Part shown: one piece after another, positions 22,601 through 34,600 of the stretch | Position numbering within the stretch: position 1 is the stretch's first letter | Layout: each line of letters begins with the position of its first letter | Assembly (NCBI GenBank): GCA_030323885.1 | Contig: CM059193.1 | Span: 79,201,447-79,265,446 of the forward strand | Direction: 5' to 3' | DNA: 64,000 bases | DNA from: Branchipolynoe longqiensis | Lineage: Eukaryota > Annelida > Polychaeta > Phyllodocida > Polynoidae | Translations under genes and position numbers: made by a program | The notes under the pieces: generated by a model | What the model was told of the DNA's origin: nothing | Database searches by the model: none | The model's input: only the letters and a program-made list of their open reading frames with translations

Positions 22601-25600
22601 AACACATGGAGAGTGAATGTGTTGTCTTCAAGTTAAAGCTGCATAATTGAACAACACGAGCCCGACAACACATGGAGAGTGAATGTGTTGTCTTCAAGTT
22701 AAAGCTGCATAATTGAACAACATAAACCCGACAACGCATGGAGAGTGAATGTGTTGTCTTCAAGTTAAAGCTGCATAATTGAACAACACGAGCCCGACAA
22801 CGCATGGAGAGTGAATGTGTTGTCTTCAAGTTAAAGCTGCATAATTGAACAACATGAACCCGACAACGCATGGAGAGTGAATGTGTTGTCTTCAAGTTAA
22901 AGCTGCATAATTGAACAACATGAACCCGACAACGCATGGAGAGTGAATGTGTTGTCTTCAAGTTAAAGCTGCATAATTGAACAACACGAACCCGACAACG
23001 CATGGAGAGTGAATGTGTTGTCTTCAAGTTAAAGCTGCATAATTGAACAACATGAACCCGACAACGCATGGAGAGTGAATGTGTTGTCTTCAAGTTAAAG
23101 CTGCATAATTGAACAACATGAACCCGACAACGCATGGAGAGTGAATGTGTTGTCTTCAAGTTAAAGCTGCATAATTGAACAACACGAACCCGACAACGCA
23201 TGGAGAGTGAATGTGTTGTCTTCAAGTTAAAGCTGCATAATTGAACAACATGAACCCGACAACGCATGGAGAGTGAATGTGTTGTCTTCAAGTTAAAGCT
23301 GCATAATTGAACAACATGAACCCGACAACGCATGGAGAGTGAATGTGTTGTCTTCAAGTTAAAGCTGCATAATTGAACAACATGAACCCGACAACGCATG
23401 GAGAGTGAATGTGTTGTCTTCAAGTTAAAGCTGCATAATTGAACAACATGAACCCGACAACGCATGGAGAGTGAATGTGTTGTCTTCAAGTTAAAGCTGC
23501 ATAATTGAACAACATGAACCCGACAACGCATGGAGAGTGAATGTGGTCTTCAAGTTAAAGCTGCATAATTGAACAACACAAACCCGAAGCCCTACAGTAT
23601 ATTTGGCATTTATTATATTTATCGAAGTGGCAGATGTTTCAAATGTGCAAGATTATATAGTTCTGACCAGGTAAGACGGTAGGTGGCGTGGCAGATATTG
23701 GTTAGATAAGAAATTTAGAGATGGTGCCATTGTCACGTCCATGGTTACTTGGATGTTGTTAGAAAGACCGCTAGGTGGCAACGGCGCTAATTTACATTTG
23801 CAAATATGTGGCGGAGAAGTGTGCCCATGGTTACTTGGATGTAGTATATCACTGTATTTGTCGCTACCCACCCTAGTATTCAGCAAGGAGCATTGGAATG
23901 AGGGAGACCAATTGTCTGTAATTAAAATTTCCCCTGGACCTTCTGATATTACATTTTCATGTGGGTTTTTTTTAATGATAAGTATTACAAAATTTGATGA
24001 CATTAAAAATATCACGCAAAAATAACCATATTTCTATGTAATCACACAAGAACAATTTTCAATGATGAGGTAACTGTTTTCTCACCTGGCGGCAATTGTG
24101 TAAAGCTGGAAGCCGATAACCATAGTGCCCAGCCCGAACCCCATCATCAGCTGCGAAACGATCACCATCCACAGCTTCAACCTGCATCCGTCATTTAAAA
24201 TAGTAAAGCTTGTTTTATTTAATTACACCTCTAGAGCACATTGATTTCGTATCGCAGGCTTTTGGACGTCAAACATATGGTCATTCTGACATATTTCTTT
24301 TGGAGGAAACCCACTGCCCCCACATAGGGTACTCTTATCGATAAGTAGCAAGGGATCTTTTATATGCACTTTCAGGACAGCACAAACCCACAGCCTTTGA
24401 TGAACCAGTTGTGGACCACTGGTTGGAATTGAAAATAGATCGCATGACCCACACCTTCACAGGCGGACACCCTACCGCCTGAGCTATGTCCCGCCCCCGT
24501 GCATCAGTCATTAAAATCACTTACAATTCCAGGGTATGAGTGTAGCACACTGTAGTCTGCACCGATTGAGTTATTTAATAAGCAATCGACTACAATGTGC
24601 AAGGGTTTTTGTCAGCTTGTGGGGTCGCATGTTCGATGAGAAAGAGTAATTGGGAATATGATGACCATATCGATGAGGAATTATACATAATATAAGTCTA
24701 TTTTAGTTTACAAGGCCACAGTCAAACTATTAAAAGAGCCCATGGCAGTAGTCTCACATTACCCCCCCCCCCCACACACACACACTGCCTTCAAACCCAA
24801 CTAGTCTCTATTGTATCTCTCAATGTATATGGAAAATTACCCAACAACTAGATGGTGACTCACCTTAATAATTAATTACCTCCAAGTCTTTATGAACATT
24901 TACTACATAGAAATAGTTGCATTTAGAAGTAACATGTGGCATAACAGCCATAATCCATGATTTTACACAATTTCAATTCAAATAGCCCAAACCAGTTGAG
25001 CTAGTGATTGACAGGTCAGTCACCATAACAACTGTTACCACATGGCCAGAATCCACATGGTACCACTCAGGAAGCAGCGGTAAGTGTCCAGATTTGTGGC
25101 AACCAGAGCCGTAAACATCAACTCTGGAGGCAGCATAATGTGACCTCCTAAAATAGGGCACCTGACCCAAATAATAGATTGATATACTACATTCCAATTG
25201 TCTGGCTCCCCTTTATCTGAATCATGAGGAACCCTGAACATGAAGATACTCACGGGCCTAAGTAAAGGAAGGGTGCTGGTCCCAGCAGCATAAAGGAGAA
25301 CCCTGCAGCGATGTAGCCGCCAACCAGCAGCCAGATGGAGTACTTCGGCTGCCATGGCAACACATTATACATGGTACGCAAGAGAAAGGATGTGCTTCAT
25401 CTTCTATGTGACATAATAGCTGTAGCAATTATAAATGCTGAAACCTATATTTTTTTACTCGCTACACCAAACATTATTATTATCATTGCCTGTGTTTGTT
25501 TGTTCCTTTTTTGCTTTAAATTATTTGACTAAGTAGAGGAAATTTCTACTGCGTGCAATTTGCCTTTCTCTTTGTCCTATTGTAGCAGGGCCGAGCGCCA

Positions 25601-28600
25601 GGCTAGGTAGCGAGAAAAAATAATTTGTTTAATTAGTAACCTTGACTCAGCTCGGTTTAAACCCAAGACATTCCACGAGGGAAGCAAGCACTCTACTCAT
25701 TCAAATACCCTGTCTGGTAAATGCAGGTGTGAGAACAGGTCAGACCTAAGAAGTCGGAAAAGTTGGGAAACTGTCAATCAGCGGAAATTCTCATCCTTGT
25801 ATATAGGACTAGAAAGACAGGTATTTAATAGAATCTGTTAGTGCAGAGTCTTGGCATGCCTTCCACAATTAATCTTGCATATTTGCACTTCAAATATCTC
25901 AAAAGTTAGCCATTTAAAATAAAAATTACTTCAAACTAAAGTAAGATATATTATAACGAATAACCGAATATATTTATCTCAGGAAATGACAGAAGCTGAA
26001 AACGATGCAACTTTAAATACATATATAATAGAATTGTGCTTACAATTTTATCTGCCATCATGCCCCAGAACGGTCCTCCGAATGAATACCCAGCTGGACC
26101 GATAAGAAACATGAGTCCAGTCATCCAGGGAGAGAGCCCGAGCTACAAGCGGAGAAGTCAACATCAGAAACATGAAATAACATACATGGGTCGTTCTCAG
26201 AAACTGAGTACTACATATTTGGTTTCCACGTTACATTGTTGATGATTTTGACTTTATTATTTGGGGGAGGGGTGGGGTGGACAGGAGGGGGGTGTAAGTA
26301 AAATAGATATTGGTGATTATGTTGGCAATACTACTATCCCACAAAATTGATCCAAAATATGCTTATATGATTTTACACTAAAGTGAAACTATGAACATTT
26401 TCATATTGACACCATGCATCTACCAAAATGTTTTTTGCAACTTTTCTTTTGTAAGAGGCAATCTTTGTTTAACTGTAATCAATCAGATCTTGCTTGAATT
26501 TGTTGTTTGTTAAAATGATGTTATAGTTGTGTACTAATATGTTGGTATGGGTGGATGCTACACGTTAATTTTAACAGCTATCTCAATGTATATGAGATCA
26601 AAATCAAGAAGTGAAAAAAAACTAAGATTTCAACTCTGACATATGCACAACATTTAAACCTTCATATGAATATTCATTCTGCTATTATTTGGAATGTTTT
26701 CATTTAGGGCTTCCATGTCATAAAAATGGTACAGAACTTCTGAGAACGACCCACTTATATATAATACCAAATGATGGTTAGAGTTGCATAGTCCAATGGT
26801 TTTGAGTTTCTCACAATTTCTGAGATAAACGTATTAGGTTGTCCATTATAATCTACCTTACTTTAGTTTGAAGGAACTTTTATTTTAAATCGCTAACTTT
26901 TAAGATATTTGAAATGGAAATATGCTAAATTAATTTTGGCAAGCATGCCAAAACTCTATCACCATAGGCTTCTGCAGTAACAGGTTCTATTAATTGACTC
27001 ATTATCCCCTTATATGTGATGACAGATGTTTAATAAGTGCACCAGCATCTAAGTTAGATATGTAGAATCAAACTTAGATAATTGTTTTGGTTTTGAAAAT
27101 TGTATGTTTTCATCAAACTATGCAGCTTTAAGCTTTAGGGTCGTTCTGATCACTACTCCTCTGTTAATCAGTGCTGCCCATGCGCATCATCATACTCCAC
27201 TGATGCTTCGCCATGTATGGGTTGTTAATAGATTGTTTTTTGGGGGCCTATCATACTCCACTGATGCCGTAGACAGCACAAAACAGCTTTTGTCAGTCAA
27301 AAAGGTAAAACACAGAATGAATGCAACTAAAGCTTGTTTTATTTAATGACGCCTCTAGAGCACATTGACTTTTATCATCGGCTATTGGACATCAAAGATA
27401 TGGTCATTCTGACATATCTCTTTGGAGGAAACCTGCTGCAGCCAGATAGGCTACTCTTTCCGATAAGCAGCAAGGGGCCTTTTATAGGCACTTTCCCACA
27501 GACAGGACAGCCTTTGATGAACCAGTTGTTGACCACTGGTTGGAACGGAAAATAGCCCAAACTGCAAATGGGTCCACCGAGCAGGATCGAATCATAGGTG
27601 GACACTCTACCACCTGAGCTACGTCCCGCTCCGCTGCAATTAATGCTGTCACAGTTCAGTGGTGTGCCACCAGGCAATGGATATTGCATTTGTGGCGGTA
27701 TTGCAACAGTTTTCCGGTTGATGGCAGTATCAAAAGAGTTCTCAGTCGTTAGGAGAATATACTTTACTTAGCTTTAACCTATGCTGAACCTGGGAAGATA
27801 AACAAGCAACTATTCTATACTATCATCGCTTTTCACCATATAAACATTGTCTGTCTATAACTTATAAGTGAAGACCAATGCCTCACCTGCTTGCTGAGTA
27901 CGGGCGCGAGGCCAATATCGATTAAGCCAAGAGAACTGCACCCGCATATCATCAACCAGCTGGCAACCAGCACCAGCGGCACTCTGACCAGTGTCAGCAG
28001 CGAGCCTTGGGGCTCCTCGTCCGACTTGTGTAACCCTGGCAACAGCAGCAGCTAGCCAATCATAATCATCCATGCATTGGGACACCATTTGATCATTAGA
28101 TCAGAGATACCAACATTGTGTGACCAAAAATAGGAAGATTTTAACATTTTATTAGGAAGATAGGTTTTTGTGCAGCAACACGTGGCATGACAATCAGACA
28201 TATATTATGACATAGTAATCATATGATTATAATATGTACATATAATTACATTATATACTTGTTCATACAAGTCCCACCACGTATCCCACCATCTGTCTAC
28301 GTGTCATTTTCTAGTCTCCGCTTCCCACCTTGAGCTGCTGATGTCTTTAAGCTGGTGTAAGTAGCTGATTTTTCCTTTCATATTAGCTGATTTCTTTTTA
28401 GGTGGATGAGAGTGAAAATCGGGAGATTTCCACATGGAATCGTAATATCGCAAGAGAGTAGCCAAAATTGGAAGTCTTCCTACAAAATCGGAGCAATTGG
28501 TATCTCTGTTAGATGCACAAAATCTCACAGGCTTCTGCAGTAACAGGTTCTATTAAATTGCCTTAAATTTTGAGGGCAGCTGGACTGTACCACCTCATAT

Positions 28601-31600
28601 AGTTTACTAAATAGATTCTATCAATTATTAATAAAACTTTTCTTTTTCTATGGGAATTTGTTTCCCTTGACCACAAATATATGATTGTGAGCTTTCTAAT
28701 TTAATGAGTGTCTATTGGCACATAATTGATTGTCTGCTTTTACATGTAAAAGTGATGGTTTGAACAAAAAACAAACATTTCTCGCCGTGAATATGGCCTA
28801 TGCTGCCGACCCGGCGTAAAGCAACCACCAATCAATCAATCATTAAATTGCCTCAGTATTCCTTTCTATATAGTGACAAATATTTAATAAGTGCACTAGT
28901 ATCTAAATTAGATATGTAGAATCAAATCTTGATAATTGCTTTGGTTTTGACAATTTTATTTTTTCATCGGACTATGCAGCTTTAGATTGACTTATTGATC
29001 CCTTCTATGCAGCAACAAATAAGTGCATCAGTATCTCAGTTGGATATTTAGGTTCAAATCTAGATAAATGTCTTGCTTTTTGAAAATGTTATGCTTTTAT
29101 CAGATTATGTCAATTTTGCTGTGTCCCACAGTCAGCATCTGGGAGGACTCGTATTGATGCAGTGTCCTTCATGAAGGGACCGGGCATGGTGGCCGAATCG
29201 GTAGAGCGTGGGCCTCGCGTGTGGGAGATAGGGACTTCGGTTCCCAGTGGAGTCAAACCAATGACTTATTAAATTGATACGTGTCGCTTCTTAGCCTGGC
29301 GCTCTGCATTAATAGGATAGGCTAAGGACTGGTTAGCTCAGTATCAGGATAATGTGACTGAGTAGGATATCGGATCATGATGTTGGCAGCCTGAATTCAC
29401 AGTGGGACAACACTATAACACTAGTACGCACTGTCACAAGTCGGTACTCACCCTGATGTGACCATATATGTTGCCAGGACGTAAAACTCCAACAACCAAC
29501 CTTCATGAAGGGCACCACAGCGCCACCTGTGGGATTAGTTCTTAAGGTGTCCCACTTTCTTACCGTCAGAGCTGGGCAGAATGAAGGCAGTGGCGACCCC
29601 AATAGCGATAAGCACACTTCCACTGGTGAGGAAAGGCAACCGGAAACCGCCTAGCTGGTACAGCCATCCGCCAATTAGGGGTCCCGTCATCATGCCTATC
29701 CCGCTGAACAGTTCCAGCGAGCCCTGCCGACATTGTGGATATGGTCTGTCAGTGGCCAGAACTTCAGAACATGCGCATTAAATAAAGTGTTATATGCGAG
29801 TATTATTTTGGATAGAGCCCATATTTATTTTTATAAGAAGACCAATTGTCAACAATTGAAATTCCCCTGCTTAAAGCTGCATAGTCCGACGAAAACATCA
29901 AATAATTAAAACCAAAACAATTATCTAGACGTGATCCTACATTTCTAACTTAGATACTGGTACACTTATTAAACATTTGTCACCACCTAGAAGGGAATAC
30001 CCGAGGCAATTTACTGCAGAAGCCTATTGGGTCAGTTTTGATGTGTTTGCCAAAATTAATTTTGCATGTTTGCACTTCAAATATCACAAAGGTTAGCCAT
30101 TTAAAAGAAAAGTTACTTCAAACTAAAGGCAGGCAGAAAATGAAAGAAACTGAAATCATTCGACTATGCAAGTTTAATCAATGAATAACCTCCCCCCCCT
30201 ACTCCAAATAAGAATTTTGTTAAAGGAACAATTTAAAGATATCCTGTTCGAATTATAAAACCTTCCAACAAATGAATTTTTTTTTAATAAACCTCACAAG
30301 TACTTTTTAAACAAAAGGAACAAATGGGCGGGAAAAAAATATCCTGTTAGAACCATAAAACCTTCCAACAAATAAAACTCTTTTTTAGATAAACCTTACA
30401 AGCAGGGTGGTGACCCGGGTGGGGAATGAGTGGGCGATAATGGCGAATGATGAGGTCATCATGGCAGCGGCCCCGAGCCCCTCGACGACACGCACGGCGA
30501 AGCACAGCACGGCGTAGGTGACGCCGGGCGGGCTGTAGTCCATGAAGCTGCGGGCACCGGCAACAGGCAAAGGTTGGTTCAGTGGTTGTTGGGGTTTTAC
30601 GTCCTCTGCGGGCACCGGCAACAAGTAAAGGTTGGTTGGGTGGTTCTTGGGGTTTTACATCCTGGCAACATCTAATGTCATATCAGGATGGGTACTGACT
30701 TGTGACAGTGTGCACTTATTGCGACTTTACAGTGTTGTCTCACTGGGAGTGGGAGACCAGGCCACCAGCACCATGACCTGATATCCAATTCATTCAGTTA
30801 CATTGTCCTGACACTGAGCTAACCCGTCCTTGCCCTATTAATGCCAAACATCAGGCTAGGAAGCGACAAGTATCAATTTTGTAAGTCAAAAGTTTGACTC
30901 GACCAGGAATTGAACTCCCAATCCGCCACACAGGAGACCCGCGCTCTACCGATTAGGCCACCGCGCCCGGTAGGCCACAAATCCCAAGTGGTAATGTGTT
31001 ATATGTGCACTATGTAGTGATTTACGTCGAAAATGATTATGCTCTTTCCCATTTCCAAATGTTTGCAGTTATATGTTATACATACCATATATATAGTATA
31101 GGATATACAGAGATATGTGTGTTATATACAGTATATATAGCATAGGAGATATAGATCAGAGGATAGGATATATATAGCATGTCTTGCATTTAGATATATC
31201 AGCAAATAATGTGTGTACAATATGTCGCGATTCACCCAATATATTACAAGTTATGTGAAAAAGATTATGCTTTACCATTTTCAAATGTTGACAGCTATGG
31301 GTGGTATATATAGCATATACAGCTGTGTATATTATATACAGCATATATATAGCATAGGATAAATAGAGCATAGGCTAGGATATATAAATAGTATGTCCTG
31401 CATTTCGCAATTCACACAAAATGTCATAATTTATGTGAAAAAGATTAGGCTTTTCCATTTTCAAATGTTGACAGCTATGGGTGTTATATATAGCATATAT
31501 ATAGCATATGATATATAGAGCTATGTATATTATGTACAGCATATATATAGCATAGGATATATAGAGCATAGGATAGGATATATACATAGCATGTCTTACA

Positions 31601-34600
31601 TTTCGCGATTCACCCAATATGTCACAATTTATGTGAAAAAGATTACGCTTTTCCATTTTCAAATGTTGACAGCTATGGGTGTTATATATAGCATATATAT
31701 ATAGCATAGGATATATAGAGGTATGTATATTATATTCGACATATATAGAGCATAGGATATATAGAGCATAGGATAGGATATATACATAGCATATCCTTCA
31801 TTTTGCGATTCACCCAATATATCTCAATTTGTGTGAAAAGATTATCCTTTTCCATTTTCAAATGTTGAAAACTATGGGTTATATATAGCGTATATATAGC
31901 ATAGGATATACAGAGCTATGTGTGTTATATATAGCATAGGATATATAGAGCATAGGATATATATATATATATATATAAATATATGTCTTGCATTTAGATG
32001 TATCAGCAAATAATACACTAGAAGATATACAGCCTCACCCAAAAACAATGGTGCAGTAACCACATGACATGAGGCCAGTCAGAAATGTGAACTTCGCTCC
32101 GAGTTGCGTCAGCTGAAAGGTAAAAAAAAACAGGCTACATGATCTGAGCATGTCAGTTATTAGTACTTATACATATAAGTTATTAGTACTTATTACTACG
32201 TCCGTCTCCCGTGCTGGTAGATCGTTGGGTCGTGGGTTCGAACCCTGGTCGAGTCAAACCAATGACTTAAAAATTTTTACTTGTTGCTTCCTAGCCTGGA
32301 CGCTAGGGGATCCCATTAAAGTCATTGAGAAAACCAAATTTCTGGGCCTCATTCTCGATGCAAAACTGTCTTTTGTGCCACATATAAAGTACCTGAAAAC
32401 AAGATGCCTGAAAGCGCTGGATATTCTGAGGGTGCTGTCCAGCTCAGAGTGGGGAGCGGACAGAGATGTTCTGCTCTCCGTGTACAGAACCTTGGTTCGG
32501 TCATGAGTGGATTACGGCAGCATAGTATACGGTTCCGCAAGGAAATCATATACTGGGCTGCTAGACACGATCCACCACCAGGGACTGCGCCTGGCCCTTG
32601 GGGCCTTCCACACCTCACCGGTTCAGAGCCTTTACTGCGAAGCCAATGAACCATCACTTAACAACAGGAGAATCAAACTGGCCATGCAATATGTAGTCAA
32701 GATAAAAACTAATGCATTGAATCCTGCACACATTTGTCTATTCGAGCAACGTGACGAATCCAAGTATGAAGCCAGGCCGAATTACATCCGGCCACTGAGG
32801 CTCCGAATGAAACCTCATTTGGAGGCCTTGGGCGTGGATTTGGACGTGTTGGAGGATGCCAAAGTCCCAGAACATCCCCCGTGGTCATTGAGAAAGCCAT
32901 CGGTTATCCTCCGACTCATGGAACTGAGGAAGTCTGGGACACATCCACTCCAGTACCAAGGACTGCATGCAGAGATTCAAGGCCAGTTTGCAGACCACCT
33001 CTCCATATACACTGATGGTTCAAAAGACCAAAGCCGGGTAGCTGCTGCGGCAGTCTGCCAACGGGAAAAATTTAGTGTACGTTTGCCCGATCAGAGCTTG
33101 ATTTTCACTGCAGAAGCCCGAGCACTCCTTCTCGCGTTGGAGTGTATCGAGGTACCCAACTACACTAACTATGTTATATACAGTGATTCGTTCTCTTGCC
33201 TCCTGGCTGTTGCTGGACTGAAAATGAATCACCCTATTCTAGCAACATTCATTTATTAAATGAACAAACTGACAACGGATGGGTATGACATCCACCTGTG
33301 CTGGGTGCCTGGCCATGCCGGCATACAAGGAAACGAACGAGCTGATCGGGCTGTGAAGAAGGCCCTGAACTGTGATCTTGAACCGTGTTTGATCCCTCAC
33401 TCTGATCTGAAACCACTAATAGCCACCCACATAAAATCCAAATGGCAACATGAGTGGGATGAAAACATGAATAAACTTAAAGAAATTGAACCATCTGTGG
33501 GAAAGCCACCACAGACTCATGCGGGAGGTCGGCGGGACCAAGTGGTCCTTAGCCGCTGCCGTATTGGCCACTCGTGGCTTACACATGCTTTTCTGCTCAA
33601 GGGGGAACCTCCCCCTGAATGTATTGGGTGTCAGTCCCCGCTGACACTCAAACACATTTTACTAAGTTGCGTCGATTTTTTGGCCCTGCGCCAACAGTTC
33701 TACACTGCAGACAGTATGCATGACCTTTAAAACAGGAAAACATTTTAGCCTTTTTGAGGGCAGGTGGATTGTACCACCTCATATAGTTTACTAAATAGAT
33801 TCTATCAATTATTAACAAAAAACTTTTCTTTTTCTATGGGAATTTGTTTCCCTTGACCACAAATATATGATTGTGAGCTTTCTGGTTTAATGAGTGTCTA
33901 TTGGCACATAATTGATTGTCTGCTTTTACATGTAAAAGCGATGGTTTGAACAAAAAACAAACATTTCTCGCTGTGAATATGGCCTATGCTGCCATCATAT
34001 GAGAATGTCTGTTTAGTGCTGCTGCCGCTGCTGCTACTTACAAAGATCCCGAAGATGGGGCTGCTGATGAAGAACATCAACTCGTAGACGCCGAAAACAA
34101 AGCCAATCAACACCGAGCTGAGTCCCTTCTTGGCCGCCTAAGTCAATCAAAGGAGAACAATCCATGCTTTATATGTCTAAGGGAATCCCGTACAGAACTG
34201 AAGCTATGTTTTGACAAATATTCTCCTTGTTTTTAGTTTTTTTTCAGCTTATGCAACCGAATATGTGGAGGGAGAGTGCTGAAGTCCGTAGCGCATTAAT
34301 GGCGTCACTGAGGTGCGATTCCGTCATCACATGACCTAAATGGGTCCCCCCCCACAGATCAGGAAAACACTGGGTCATGCTACTAGGTTGGCACTTGGAC
34401 AGTAGCCATCGTTGACCTTGAACTCTGTATCTCCCACCACATATTCAGTTACACGAACTGAAAAGGTGTGCTTGGAGAGCATTTGTTGGAGTACAGTTCA
34501 AGTCGCAGCGGTTATACTGAGGGAAGCAGCAGAACAGTTTTGTATATGGACGAGGCTATTCGCAGAACTGCTTTGCTCTGCGAATTAGCAGAAGAATGAT

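Noticed and set aside
14755..23586. CRISPR array
   Set aside because: The repeats are contiguous with no unique spacers, and the sequence is eukaryotic with spliced genes.
32507..33730. Host RNase H gene
   Set aside because: It is continuous with LINE reverse-transcriptase sequence, has in-frame stops, and carries the LINE 3' region shared with 28564 and 62152.
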